From Myxococcus llanfairpwllgwyngyllgogerychwyrndrobwllllantysiliogogogochensis (GTDB lineage Bacteria > Myxococcota > Myxococcia > Myxococcales > Myxococcaceae): a stretch of 64,000 nucleotides of DNA. How positions within the stretch are numbered: the first letter of the stretch is position 1; every line of letters begins with the position of its first letter. Made by a program: the position numbers and the translations under genes. Positions 8,927 to 17,644 of this stretch are shown here, piece by piece. The notes beneath the pieces are model-generated. The model did not search any database and was not told where the DNA came from. It was given only the letters and a program-made list of their open reading frames with translations. Where the stretch lies: the NCBI RefSeq assembly GCF_006636215.1, contig NZ_VIFM01000007.1:1-64000 (forward strand), in the 5' to 3' direction.

Positions 8927-9685
8927 GTCGGAGTCCACCTTGGCCACGTGGAACTGCTGGTCGGCCCCGCGAGGCTGCCCGTAGAACTGCCGCACGCCCT
9001 GGATGTCCGTGGTGCTGAGCTGCCCGCCGTTGTTCCAGGTCGGGCTGCAGTAGTTCATCACCGACATCAAGTCCCACGCGCCCACGTAGGTGTCCCCGTC
9101 ACTGCCCTGGGACGGAGTGGTGCAGGTGGACGGTGTGTCTCCACGGTTGTGCTCATGCGCGAAGCCCAGGGCGTGGCCGAACTCGTGAACGCCGATGGAA
9201 CGGATGCAGTGCTCACGCTGCGCGGCGCTGGATGCACAGGAAGGGCTCCAGTTGGCGAACGTGAAGTTGAGCACCATGCCCTCGTCCTCGTCCTCGATTT
9301 CAGTGCCCAGTCCCTCGGTGTGAGGACCCTCGTCGCTGATGGTGATGCGGATGTCCGCGGAGCTGGGGCAGGCACCCCAACCGGAGAACACCAGGTTGCT
9401 CTCCTTCTCCCAGGTGTCGCGGATGGAGGTGCGCACCCATTCCTTCTCGGTGGCGAAGCCCGGCGTGTCCCAGCACACCGTCAGGTTGGGGCGCCCCCAG
9501 ACTTCGTCCGAGTCGACATACAGCGACTGCTCCGACGTGCCGATGGCCACGAGGGATGCGTCGGAGGTCGGAGTGGAGTCCATGGGGGCGCCACACGCGA
9601 CGAGCAGTCCTGCGCCCATGGTGAGGAGGAGCCCTCGGGCTCCACTGAGCCCGGTGTTTCGGTGCCTTGATGTCTCGATGAACAT
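7862..9685 (-). CDS. Astacin-like (M12A-type) lipoprotein metalloprotease with FG-GAP-like repeats
   Basis: A 607-residue exported protein. The signal peptide ends in a lipobox (LVAC, Cys31), so the protein should be lipid-anchored. Residues 167-181 carry HExxHxxGFxHExxR, the zinc signature of astacin/metzincin proteases, and SVMNY (about 208-212) is the matching Met-turn. From about residue 254 to the end there are seven repeats of ~50 residues. Six of them end in a calcium-loop-like motif (GDFNGDGRTD or close variants), as in FG-GAP/VCBS propeller blades, which usually bind ligands or stabilise secreted enzymes. The ATG at 9685 is preceded by AAGGGAAAG. A predatory or matrix-degrading role is inferred from the organism, not shown. 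Confidence 0.85.
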   Translation of the reverse strand: MFIETSRHRNTGLSGARGLLLTMGAGLLVACGAPMDSTPTSDASLVAIGTSEQSLYVDSDEVWGRPNLTVCWDTPGFATEKEWVRTSIRDTWEKESNLVFSGWGACPSSADIRITISDEGPHTEGLGTEIEDEDEGMVLNFTFANWSPSCASSAAQREHCIRSIGVHEFGHALGFAHEHNRGDTPSTCTTPSQGSDGDTYVGAWDLMSVMNYCSPTWNNGGQLSTTDIQGVRQFYGQPRGADQQFHVAKVDSDFRADILQTYRGWGSIPMCRSTGSGWTCTNPSATVYNWGSPEQRYVTGDFNGDGRTDLVQTYRFWASYPVCYSTGLGAWSCANPYADIYNWGTGSQRFITGDFSGDGKTDIAQAYHDSSMLPVCRSTGTGWSCNNPAATLRTTDSPEVRYLSGDFNGDGRDDIAQAYRRWLTQPVCLSTGTAWSCSNPSVAMYDAGNAEQDFLTGDFNGDGRDDVLQSYRGWNAMPLCYGLASATWSCNIPSGTFYNSGSHEQQMLTGDFNGDGRTDIIQTYRGWGSIPTCYSTGSGWSCSNSPATIYNSGSSEQRFMAADVNGDGRTDVVQVHRSWARYPVCLSTGTGWNCGNWLSTVYDIGTY

Positions 9686-9893
9686 GACTTTCCCTTGGCG
9701 GACGCGAGGCGCCATCCAGAGGGACAGGGGGCCGCGCGCAGGAATCGAACGCGAGACACCGGGATTCTTCGCCCGGGTCCGTTCGACTCGGACGCTTCGA
9801 GCCGCTGATATGTCTTTGTTGGCGGAATGCTGAGCGCCGCCCCACGTGCTGGCACGGCTCCCGAGTTCTTCTGCCGCCGGTGCCTCTCGTGCC

Positions 9894-11693
9894 TCAGCCC
9901 GGTCCCCCAAGGCGCCGGGTTGCCTCCTCCTCGGGTGGCTTCTCCTTCGGCGAGATGAGCTGGGTGGGCTCCAACTCGGCAGGAGCGGAAGGTGGCGCAC
10001 GGGACAGCAGGGCCTGCACCTCTTCGGGCGTTGGGTCACTCAGCTCGGACAGTTCGCGCTCATGAGACCAGCGTTCTGGGTAGTTCTCGCGCAGCCAGCT
10101 CGCGAGGTCGACCACGGGAAGCGCCTGCCTCACGGGGAGCAGCGCCTGCTCCAACTCGCTCGCATCCGAGAAGCGCTTCGCGGGCGTCAGGTGCAGCGCT
10201 TTCTCCACAATCCCACGAAGCAGCCGATTCACGGCGGGAGCCTCCGGGCCTTCCCACCGCGCGCGCTGTTGCAGGCTCAGGCTGATGCCCGGCAGGTCTC
10301 CCCAGAGCAGCTCATGGAGGACGCAGCCGAGCGCGTAGATGTCACCCGACGTCGTCGCCTCCGCGCCCGCCCTGCGCTCCGGCGGCATGTACGCGAGCTT
10401 GCCAATGACATCGCCGGCCTGGGTGAGCCGACTCACCGGAGGTAGAGACGCCGTTGAACGCGAAGCCAGATGCTCCTGCGGACTGCCCACCCCATGAGCG
10501 ATGCCGAAGTCGACGACCTTCACCACCCCGTCGAACGTCACGACCAGGTTGTCCGCACTGATGTCGCGGTGGATGACGCCTCGCTCGTGCGCGTACGCGA
10601 GCCCCTTCAGGGACTGCAGGCAGATCTCCACCACGACCTCGAGCGGCACCTCGCCCCCGCGTCGCACCAGCCGCGCGAGCTTCAGCGCGTTCACCCCGCT
10701 CAGGTACTCCATGACGATGAACCACGCGCCGTCCACCTGTCCCAGGTCATGCACGGACACGATGTTCGGATGGTGCAGGCGCGCGGCGGTGCGGGCCTCT
10801 CCAATGAAACGGTGGAGCCGGACGGCCGGGTCTTCACTGTCCTCGTCGACCATCCGCTTGAGGACCACCAGCCGATGAAACCCCGCGCGGCCCGTGCGCA
10901 CCGCCAACCAGACCTCGCCCATGCCGCCACGTCCGAGGCGCGAGAGCCGTCGGTAGCGATGAATCCCCGTGCCCAGGTCCGCGCCCCTCAAGGACCGAGC
11001 GGTGAGGATGGCGAGCGAGGTGGTGGCCAGGAGCAGGAACGGAAGACCCACGAGCGCGAACAGGGGCGGACCTGAGATCCACCCGACGTCCACCGCCAGC
11101 TCTCGCCCCAGGATGCCCAGCGCGAGCAGGGCGGCCCCAAGCACCGCCGCGGCCATGGCGCCCCGACGCTTCAGTGTCAGCACGGCCTCCAGGGCCCACG
11201 TGCCTCCCACCGTCACCGCCAGCAGCCAGAACATCGGCAGCCCCAAGCCCACCGTCGCGCGGGACAGGTCCTCGGACGTCATCCGGGGCCCCGACGTCGC
11301 CAGCACGGACCCGAGCACGTCCGCGACCCGCATCGCTCCGAACGCCACCGCGACACCCAGCAGCACCCGCCGCGAGCGCGTCAACGGCACGTCCAGCAAG
11401 GCCCAGAGGACTCGCAGCAACGTGTAGGGCAGGGGAATGGAACACAGCGCGCCGAGCAACAACCACGGACGCGTGTCCACGAACATCCACCCGACTTCGT
11501 GCCGAGTGGCCCCCGCGGAGAGGCTCAGCGCCGCGAAGCCCAGGAAGCTCGTCGCGAGCCATAGCTGGACACGTTGGGAGCGCACCGCCGCCCAGGTCGC
11601 GAAATGCACCAGCGCGAGCACGAAGAATGCCCCCGCGAGCGCCAGGTGCAGCATCGTGTAGGGAGTCACGGCCCGGAAGCCTAACCCAGACAC
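9894..11693 (-). CDS. Membrane-anchored Ser/Thr protein kinase with N-terminal multi-helix domain
   Basis: A 599-residue protein with an unusual order: about seven hydrophobic helices first (roughly residues 12-232), then a Hanks-type kinase domain (about 245-520). Key kinase parts are intact: GRGGMG loop (254-259), the beta-3 lysine in VVLKRM (Lys279), HRD (375-377) and DFG (395-397). The catalytic loop reads HRDISADN where HRDLKPEN is usual, a variant common in myxobacterial kinases. The N-terminal helices may sense a membrane signal. The GTG start has only a weak ribosome site; a second GTG eight codons later is possible. It is a single gene on this strand and its targets are unknown. Confidence 0.88.
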   Translation of the reverse strand: MSGLGFRAVTPYTMLHLALAGAFFVLALVHFATWAAVRSQRVQLWLATSFLGFAALSLSAGATRHEVGWMFVDTRPWLLLGALCSIPLPYTLLRVLWALLDVPLTRSRRVLLGVAVAFGAMRVADVLGSVLATSGPRMTSEDLSRATVGLGLPMFWLLAVTVGGTWALEAVLTLKRRGAMAAAVLGAALLALGILGRELAVDVGWISGPPLFALVGLPFLLLATTSLAILTARSLRGADLGTGIHRYRRLSRLGRGGMGEVWLAVRTGRAGFHRLVVLKRMVDEDSEDPAVRLHRFIGEARTAARLHHPNIVSVHDLGQVDGAWFIVMEYLSGVNALKLARLVRRGGEVPLEVVVEICLQSLKGLAYAHERGVIHRDISADNLVVTFDGVVKVVDFGIAHGVGSPQEHLASRSTASLPPVSRLTQAGDVIGKLAYMPPERRAGAEATTSGDIYALGCVLHELLWGDLPGISLSLQQRARWEGPEAPAVNRLLRGIVEKALHLTPAKRFSDASELEQALLPVRQALPVVDLASWLRENYPERWSHERELSELSDPTPEEVQALLSRAPPSAPAELEPTQLISPKEKPPEEEATRRLGGPG

Positions 11694-11752
11694 CTCGGTA
11701 CTCGCGAATTGCAGCCTATCCAGGAGGATGGGGCCGCCGTGAATGCCCCGGG

Positions 11753-11779
11753 GATGACGCGAGGTCTGCTCGCGTCATC
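11753..11779 (-). terminator. Hairpin at the end of the aryl polyene operon
   Basis: A perfect 11-bp inverted repeat (GATGACGCGAG with CTCGCGTCATC) with a 5-base loop lies 14 bases beyond the stop of the last operon gene. No T-run follows on either strand, so it may act as a processing or Rho-related stop rather than a classic terminator. Confidence 0.55.
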
Positions 11780-11793
11780 GACCCGGCGAACAG

Positions 11794-12237
11794 CTACTTC
11801 TTGCCCGCGACCTTCGCGTAGGTGCCCTTGAGCGTCACGCCGACGGCGAAGGTGCCGGCATGGCACTCGATTTCAGAGGCGTTCTGCAGCTCGTTCCTCT
11901 TGTAATAGCTGACGATGTTGACGACGGCGTTGGCGCCGCGCTTCTGGGCGCCTTCCTGGAGCGAAATCAGCGCCGACAGGATGGCCCACTTGCAGCCCTC
12001 CTCGTCGGACTTGCCCACGCCGCTGGTCTTCTTGTTGGAGACGTCCTCGCCCAGTTCCTTGGTGACTTCGGGCGTCTTCGCGCCGGCCAGGTAGAACTTC
12101 ACCGTGCCATCCAGCTTCCCCTGGGCCTGCGGCATCGACAGGACGGAGGCGAGCGGAATCATCGTCACGGTGTCTCGCGCCAGCGCGGGGCTGGAGACGG
12201 TGAGCGCGAGCAGCGACAGCAGCATTGCCTTCTTCAT
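11794..12237 (-). CDS. Small secreted protein of the aryl polyene operon
   Basis: A 147-residue protein with a clear signal peptide ending near ALA. The mature part begins RDTVTMIPLASVL and has two internal cysteines. Proteins of this kind are often mislabelled 'excinuclease ATPase subunit' in databases; nothing in the sequence supports a repair function (no Walker motif). The start at 12237 has GGAGAACCC upstream and is 11 bases after the ketosynthase stop, so it is the last gene of the pigment operon. A periplasmic role in pigment handling is inferred only from position. Confidence 0.75.
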   Translation of the reverse strand: MKKAMLLSLLALTVSSPALARDTVTMIPLASVLSMPQAQGKLDGTVKFYLAGAKTPEVTKELGEDVSNKKTSGVGKSDEEGCKWAILSALISLQEGAQKRGANAVVNIVSYYKRNELQNASEIECHAGTFAVGVTLKGTYAKVAGKK

Positions 12238-12248
12238 GGGGTTCTCCG

Positions 12249-13487
12249 TCACTGCCACCGGCGGAAGATCAACGACGTGTTGATGCCGCCGAAGGCGAAG
12301 TTATTGGTCATGACGACCTCGGTCTGGATTCTTCGGCCATCTCCCACCAGATAGTCCAGCGGAGCGCAGCGCGTATCCACCGAGGCCGCGTCCAGATGCA
12401 GCGTCGGAGCGAACCAGCCCGAGCGCATCATCTCGATGGTCATCCACGCCTCCAGCGCCCCGCAGGCCCCCAGGGTGTGCCCCATGTAGCTCTTGAGGGA
12501 GGAGATGGGCATCCGCTCACCGAAGACCTGCTGCGTCGCCGTGGTCTCCGCCACGTCGCCCGTGTCGGTGGCCGTGCCGTGGGCATTCACATACTCCACG
12601 ACGCCCGGCTCCAGGCCCGCGTCCTCCAGCGACAGGCGCATGGCCTGGGCCATGGTCTCCGCGTGGGGCTGGGTGATGTGTCGCCCGTCGCTGTTCGTAC
12701 CGTAGCCGACCAGCTCCGCGTAGATGCGCGCGCCTCGGGCCCTGGCGTGCTCCAGCTCCTCCAGCACCAGCGTGCAGGCACCTTCACCCAGGACGAGGCC
12801 GTCGCGCTGCGCGTGGAAGGGCCGGGGCGTCAGCTCGGGCGTGCCGTTGTTCTTCGTGCTGGTGGCGAACAGGGTGTCGAACACCGCGGCCCCCGTGGCA
12901 TCCAGCTCCTCGGCGCCGCCCGCGAGCATCGCCACCTGCCGGCCCATCTTGATGGCCTCGTACGCGTACCCGATGCCCTGGCTCCCCGACGTACACGCGC
13001 TCGAGGTGGTGATGATGCGGCCCGTGAGGCCAAAGAAGACGCCGATGTTGACCGCGGCGGTATGGGACATGGACCGCACGTAGGACGTGGCGGTGATGCC
13101 CTCGGTGCTCTTGGCCACCAGCATCCGGCCGAAGTCACCGATGCTCGGCGGCGAGCCCGTGGACGAGCCGTAGGACACGCCCATCTTCCCGCTCGACAGC
13201 AGCGGGTCTCCCAACAGCCCGGCATCAACGAGCGCCAGCTCGCTGGCGCGCGTGGCCAGCAGCGCCACCCGGCCCATGCCCCGCATCGTCTTGCGCGAGT
13301 ACGTCTGCGGCGGCAGCACGAAGGGCGCGGCGGGGGCACCCACCTGCGTGTTCAGCCCCTCGTACTGCTTCCAGTCCTCGATGACCTGCACCGCGTTGCG
13401 CAGCGACTTCAGCCGCGCCTCCACTTGCGGCCAGTCGTGACCCAGGGGGCTGAGGGCTCCAAAGCCCGTGACGACGACGCGCCTCAT
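12249..13487 (-). CDS. apeR: Beta-ketoacyl-ACP synthase of the aryl polyene pathway (ApeR-like)
   Basis: Condensing enzyme of the KAS II/I type, 412 residues. The Cys-His-His set is complete: SSACTSGSQ (active cysteine), NAHGTATDTG and YMGHTLGACG. It should elongate the growing polyenoyl chain on the operon ACPs, or make the start unit, as ApeR does in known APE systems. Its start overlaps the ketoreductase stop by 4 bases (ATGA), which suggests coupled translation. It is one of two intact ketosynthases here; the other is at 14672-15853 and a third ketosynthase-like protein lacks the cysteine. Confidence 0.9.
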   Translation of the reverse strand: MRRVVVTGFGALSPLGHDWPQVEARLKSLRNAVQVIEDWKQYEGLNTQVGAPAAPFVLPPQTYSRKTMRGMGRVALLATRASELALVDAGLLGDPLLSSGKMGVSYGSSTGSPPSIGDFGRMLVAKSTEGITATSYVRSMSHTAAVNIGVFFGLTGRIITTSSACTSGSQGIGYAYEAIKMGRQVAMLAGGAEELDATGAAVFDTLFATSTKNNGTPELTPRPFHAQRDGLVLGEGACTLVLEELEHARARGARIYAELVGYGTNSDGRHITQPHAETMAQAMRLSLEDAGLEPGVVEYVNAHGTATDTGDVAETTATQQVFGERMPISSLKSYMGHTLGACGALEAWMTIEMMRSGWFAPTLHLDAASVDTRCAPLDYLVGDGRRIQTEVVMTNNFAFGGINTSLIFRRWQ

Positions 13488-14215
13488 CCGAACAGCCCTC
13501 CATTCACGGAGATGACCTGCCGCGTGACATAGCCCGCGTCCTCGCTCATCAGGAAGCTCACCGCGGCGGCGACCTCCTCGGGCCGCCCCAGGCGCTTCGC
13601 CGGAATCAACTTCAGCGCCTCCTCCACGATGTGCGGCTCCACCATCTCCGTGTCAATCAAACCGGGCGCCACGCAGTTGACGGTGATGCCCCGGCTCGCC
13701 AGCTCCACCGCGAGCGCCTTCGTGGCGCCGATGATGCCGGCCTTCGCCGCGCTGTAGTTCACCTGGCCCCGGTTGCCGGTAAGCCCGGAGACGGAGGACA
13801 GCGTGACGATGCGGCCCGGCTTGCGCCGGCGGACCATCGGCATGGAGAGGGGGTTGAGCACGTTGTAGAAGGCGTCGAGGTTGGTGTGAATCACCGCGTC
13901 CCAGTCCTCGGGCGGCATGGCGGGGAAGGCGTTGTCCCGGGCGATGCCCGCGTTGCACACCACGCCGTAGTAGCAGCCGTGCGCCTCGACGTCGGCGAGC
14001 AGCGCCTTCTCCGTCTCGGCTCGGTTCGCCACATCGAAGCGCAGCACGCGGGAGGCCCGGCCCAGCTCGCGGACCTGGGCGGCCACCGCCTCCGCTTCCT
14101 CGACCTTCGCGCGGCAGTGCACCACGACGTCGAAGCCGTCGCGCGCCAGCCGCAGCGCCACCGCGCGGCCAATGCCCCGGCTGGAGCCCGTCACCAGTAC
14201 CGTCTTCTCACTCAT
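13484..14215 (-). CDS. apeQ: 3-ketoacyl-ACP reductase of the aryl polyene pathway (ApeQ-like)
   Basis: Short-chain dehydrogenase/reductase of 243 residues that should reduce each 3-ketoacyl-ACP intermediate with NADPH. The cofactor loop TGSSRGIGRA lies at about residues 9-18, NAGIARD follows, and the catalytic Ser-Tyr-Lys set is in LSSVSG and YSAAK. Close in layout to FabG; its position between the dehydratase and the second ketosynthase matches apeQ. Its start overlaps the upstream dehydratase end by 8 bases. Confidence 0.9.
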   Translation of the reverse strand: MSEKTVLVTGSSRGIGRAVALRLARDGFDVVVHCRAKVEEAEAVAAQVRELGRASRVLRFDVANRAETEKALLADVEAHGCYYGVVCNAGIARDNAFPAMPPEDWDAVIHTNLDAFYNVLNPLSMPMVRRRKPGRIVTLSSVSGLTGNRGQVNYSAAKAGIIGATKALAVELASRGITVNCVAPGLIDTEMVEPHIVEEALKLIPAKRLGRPEEVAAAVSFLMSEDAGYVTRQVISVNGGLFG

Positions 14216-14672
14216 CCGTGCCCGCCTTCATCACGTCCATCGAGGCCGGGGGCTGGAACACCGTCAGCGCGGCCGTGGCCACCGTCTCGCCTCCAATCCC
14301 GAGCGTACAATCGAACTGGCTCATCCCGTTGTCCGTCCAGAACTGCCGGCGGACCTCGATGCGCAACTGCTCGCCCACCTTGAACGCGGGGCGGCTGCAC
14401 TCATACCGACGGGTGCCGAGCAGGAAGCCCATCCGCTGGGTCTCCCCCTGCAGCCGCTGACGCCAGCCCGCGTAGGCCGCGATGGCCTGGGCCATGAACT
14501 CGATGCCCACCCAACCGCCCACGGCGCCGGACTCCTGGAACAGGCAGTCCTCGCGCAGCGTCACCTCGGCCACGAGGCTCTCCTCGTCGCCCTCCACCGC
14601 GCGGTCGATGAGCCGCATGCGGTCGGCGTGGGGCACAATCTCGGAGATGTCGAAGGCAATGGGCGTGCGCAT
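14208..14672 (-). CDS. apeP: 3-hydroxyacyl-ACP dehydratase-like hotdog protein (ApeP-like)
   Basis: A 154-residue single hotdog protein. PHADRMRLID near the start and the central helix region GGWVGIEFMAQAIAA are typical of ApeP-type dehydratases, with the histidine of PHAD as probable catalytic base. It should remove water from 3-hydroxyacyl-ACP to give the conjugated double bonds. The first base of its ATG overlaps the ketosynthase stop (TGATG), so translation is probably coupled. A second dehydratase domain is fused to the ligase at 24151-25851. Confidence 0.85.
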   Translation of the reverse strand: MRTPIAFDISEIVPHADRMRLIDRAVEGDEESLVAEVTLREDCLFQESGAVGGWVGIEFMAQAIAAYAGWRQRLQGETQRMGFLLGTRRYECSRPAFKVGEQLRIEVRRQFWTDNGMSQFDCTLGIGGETVATAALTVFQPPASMDVMKAGTDE

Positions 14673-15853
14673 CAGGCCCTTCCCAGGATGAGGGCGGCAT
14701 TGCTGCCACCGAAGGCGAACGAGTTGCTCAGGACATAGCGCGGCGGGCGCCCGAGCGCCTCACCGGGCTTCACCAGCGCGAGGGCGGGCAGTGACGGGTC
14801 GGCCACTCCATCCCACCAGTGCGGAGGCAGCCGCCCCTGGGCGTCGTCCGTGAGGGTGAGCCAGCACAGCGCCGCCTCCAGCGCCCCCGCGGCCCCCAGC
14901 GTGTGGCCCGTGAGCGGCTTCGTGGAGCTGCACGGCACACTGCCCCCCAGAAGCGCGCTCACCGCCCGGCTCTCCATGGCGTCGTTCTGCGGCGTCGCGG
15001 TGCCGTGCAGGTTGACGTAGCCCACGTCGGCCGGGGTGATGCCCGCGCGCTCCAGCGCCGTCCTCATGGCGATGAGCGCGCCCCGGCCCCCGGGCTCGGG
15101 CGCGGAGAGGTGGTGCGCGTCGGAGGATTCGCCCCAACCCGCGAGCCGCACGGGCCCAGGCTCGCGTGTCATCAGGAACAGGGCCGCGCCCTCGCCGATG
15201 TTGATGCCCCTGCGGTGGACGCTCATCGGGTTGCAGCGCGCGTCGCTCACCGAGTCGAGCGACGTGAAACCCGCGATGGTGAAGCGGCACAGCGCGTCCG
15301 CGCCGCCCGTGATGACGGCGTCCGCCGCGCCGGAGCGCAAGAGCCGCGCCGCCGTGGCCAGGGCCTTGGCGCTGGACGAGCACGCGGTGGAGATGACGAA
15401 CGAGGGGCCCTTCACGCCCAGCACATGGTTCAGCGCCATGGCGGGAGAGCCCAACTCTTGTTGACGGACATCGAAGTTGGAGGGGAGCTGGCCCGTGGCC
15501 GCGCGCGAAACGATGGCGGCCTCGCTCTCCCCGATGCCGGAGGTGCTGGTACCCAGGACCACGGCCACGCGCTCCGGGCCATAGCGCCGCATGGCCTCGT
15601 CCACGGCGGGACGCACCTGGGAGAGCGCGGAGAGGAGGAGCGCGTTGTTCCGGCTGCGCAGCGGCACCGGCAGCTCGTCCGTGGGGGGGAGCGGCTTGGT
15701 GACGTACCCCACGTGGAGTGGACGGTCCGCGAAGTCGAAGCGCTCGGAGACGCCCGTGGGCCTGTCACCGAAGAGGGCCGTGGCCACCTCGAGCAGGCCC
15801 TGTCCCAGGGCGCAGACGAGGCCGAGCTGATTCAGGAAGACGGGCGGAATCAT
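14672..15853 (-). CDS. apeO: Beta-ketoacyl-ACP synthase, catalytic partner (ApeO-like)
   Basis: Ketosynthase of 393 residues with an intact triad: STACSSSA (active cysteine), NLHGTATPQND and LTGHTLGAAG. In characterised APE systems ApeO forms a heterodimer with the ketosynthase-like chain-length factor ApeC, which here is the first gene of the operon. The gene lies directly before the dehydratase and reductase genes and 4 bases after the DUF3261 lipoprotein gene on the same strand. Pairing with the ApeC-like protein is inferred from that precedent. Confidence 0.9.
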   Translation of the reverse strand: MIPPVFLNQLGLVCALGQGLLEVATALFGDRPTGVSERFDFADRPLHVGYVTKPLPPTDELPVPLRSRNNALLLSALSQVRPAVDEAMRRYGPERVAVVLGTSTSGIGESEAAIVSRAATGQLPSNFDVRQQELGSPAMALNHVLGVKGPSFVISTACSSSAKALATAARLLRSGAADAVITGGADALCRFTIAGFTSLDSVSDARCNPMSVHRRGINIGEGAALFLMTREPGPVRLAGWGESSDAHHLSAPEPGGRGALIAMRTALERAGITPADVGYVNLHGTATPQNDAMESRAVSALLGGSVPCSSTKPLTGHTLGAAGALEAALCWLTLTDDAQGRLPPHWWDGVADPSLPALALVKPGEALGRPPRYVLSNSFAFGGSNAALILGRA

Positions 15854-15857
15854 GAGC

Positions 15858-16424
15858 TCATTCCTCCGAGGGGCGTGACTCGATGGTCAGCCGGTAATGC
15901 TCCGCCAGGTTGACCAGCTCCGCGCGGCCCACCCAACGCGGCTCTCCATCATAACGCACTGTGAGCCAGTCCTTGTCCGCGTGGCGCAGCACGCGCACGC
16001 CCGGCGAATCCTCCAGCGTCCAGTCCGGCGGCAGGGCCGCGCGCACCGCCGGGGCCGGCCAGTAGACCAACTGGAGGTCCCGCAGCACCGTGCGCGACTG
16101 GAGCTGCTCGGGCACGCGAGCGTCCCGCTGCTCGTCCAGCTTCGCGCCGTCCCACTGCAGGGTGAAGACGCGCTGGCCCAGCGCGAACCCCGCCAGTTGG
16201 AGCGACGACGCGTCGATTTCGACGAGCGCCTCCAGCGAGCGAGGTCCGCCCGGGTCCGCGTCATGCGCGAAGCTCAAGCGCTGCGACAGGCTCACGCTGC
16301 CTCCGAACGTCGCCGGAGCCAGCGTGAGCGTGGGCAGGGCCACCTCCGGCGCCACCCGCCGCGGGGGCGAAGTGACGCAGGAGACGAGCCCGAACAGGAC
16401 GACGATGGGAATCAGGCGGCGCAC
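15858..16424 (-). CDS. DUF3261 lipoprotein (ApeN-like)
   Basis: A 188-residue lipoprotein: the signal peptide ends at the lipobox LVSC near residue 16. The mature part is beta-rich and resembles DUF3261 proteins, which are regular members of aryl polyene clusters beside the exporter and LolA-like genes. A part in moving or anchoring the pigment lipid at the outer membrane is likely but unproved. The GTG start lies 13 bases inside the end of the flavoprotein gene. Confidence 0.75.
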   Translation of the reverse strand: MRRLIPIVVLFGLVSCVTSPPRRVAPEVALPTLTLAPATFGGSVSLSQRLSFAHDADPGGPRSLEALVEIDASSLQLAGFALGQRVFTLQWDGAKLDEQRDARVPEQLQSRTVLRDLQLVYWPAPAVRAALPPDWTLEDSPGVRVLRHADKDWLTVRYDGEPRWVGRAELVNLAEHYRLTIESRPSEE

Positions 16425-17644
16425 AGCTGCTCGAGTACGCCGAGCCGTCGCCGGCTGTCAGCCACGAAGGGGTTCTCCTTGTCCCAGGCGTAGCCGGCCA
16501 GGATGGCGGAGATCATCCGACGCACCTCGGGGGACGCGTTGGGGTGGAAGATGACGTTCTGGAAGCCGCCCGCGTACCAGGACTCGACGAAGGTGCGGAA
16601 CGTGTCCACGCCCGCCTTGAGCGGCACCGCGTAGTCGCGTTCCCAGTCCACCGTCTCGCCCGCGAACACACGGCCGATGCACTTGGATGCGAGGCTCGCG
16701 GACTTGACGGCGATGGTGACGCCCGAGGAGAACACCGGGTCCAGGAACTCGCCCGCGTTGCCCAGGAGCGCGAAGCCGTTGCCCCACAGCGACTTCACGT
16801 TCGCCGCGTAGCCGGTGATGCTGCGCGCGGGCGTGTCCCAGACGGCGTCCTTCAAGAGCTTCGACAGCGTCGGGTCATCCGCGACGATGGCCTTGAGCCG
16901 CTCGGTCTCGGTGCCCTGGAACTGCTCCAGGTACTCGCGCTTGGCCACCACGCCCAGCGAGCAGCGCCCGTTGGAGAAGGGGATGGTCCAGTACCAGACG
17001 TCCACGTGCTTGGGATGCACGGTGACTCGAATCTTGCTGCGGTCGAAGTTGCCGCCGGACGGCACGCGGTCCTCCACGTGCGTGAAGAGCGCGCCGCGCA
17101 CCGGAAAGTTCGACGGCGTCTCCAACTGGAGCAGGCGGGGCAGCACACGGCCGAAGCCGCTGGCGTCGAGCAGGAAGCGCGCCTGCACGCGGTACGTTTC
17201 GCCCTCGGGCGAGCGCACCGTGATTTCGGGCTCCGCGCCGGTGACATCCACGGACTCGACGGTGTGGCGGAAGCGCAGGGTGGCGCCCATGCGCTCGGCG
17301 GCGAGCGCCAGCACGTGGTCGAAGGTTCCACGCTGCACCTGGTACGTGGTGCCCCAGCCCTTGGAGAACTTGTCGCGGAAATCGAAGTCCGTGTACGTCT
17401 CGCCGCGCGCGAAGGCCGCTCCATTCTTGAACTGGAAGCCCGCCTCCACCACGTCGCGAATCATCCCCGCTTCCTCGATGTACTCCATGCTCTGCGGCAG
17501 CAGGCTCTCTCCGATGGAGAAGCGAGGGAACTGCTCGCGCTCCAGGATCAACACCTGACGACCCTGCTTGCGCAGAATCCCCGCGGCCACCGAGCCAGAG
17601 GGGCCCGCCCCAATGATGACGACTTCTGTCTTTTCTACCTTCAC
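16412..17644 (-). CDS. FAD-dependent oxidoreductase, halogenase/monooxygenase-like
   Basis: A 410-residue flavoprotein. The FAD-binding GAGPSGS loop is near residue 14, followed by GESLLP and the second FAD motif LLGNAGEFLDP. A WYWTIP stretch matches the WxWxIP motif of flavin-dependent halogenases, but the preceding Gly of the full motif is Val here. Related families also include geranylgeranyl-reductase-like and hydroxylating enzymes. In the pigment operon it could halogenate or hydroxylate the aryl head group. I chose GTG at 17644: it overlaps the exporter stop (GTGA) and has AAGGA upstream. Confidence 0.82.
   Translation of the reverse strand: MKVEKTEVVIIGAGPSGSVAAGILRKQGRQVLILEREQFPRFSIGESLLPQSMEYIEEAGMIRDVVEAGFQFKNGAAFARGETYTDFDFRDKFSKGWGTTYQVQRGTFDHVLALAAERMGATLRFRHTVESVDVTGAEPEITVRSPEGETYRVQARFLLDASGFGRVLPRLLQLETPSNFPVRGALFTHVEDRVPSGGNFDRSKIRVTVHPKHVDVWYWTIPFSNGRCSLGVVAKREYLEQFQGTETERLKAIVADDPTLSKLLKDAVWDTPARSITGYAANVKSLWGNGFALLGNAGEFLDPVFSSGVTIAVKSASLASKCIGRVFAGETVDWERDYAVPLKAGVDTFRTFVESWYAGGFQNVIFHPNASPEVRRMISAILAGYAWDKENPFVADSRRRLGVLEQLCAA

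Noticed and set aside
9700-9850. TTCGATTC on the minus strand in the region before the protease gene, resembling a tRNA T-loop.
   Set aside because: The flanks do not pair as a T-stem and no acceptor, D or anticodon arm could be built, so it is not a tRNA.
11794-12237. Excinuclease (DNA repair) function for the last operon gene, as such proteins are often labelled.
   Set aside because: The protein is small, secreted and has no nucleotide-binding motif.
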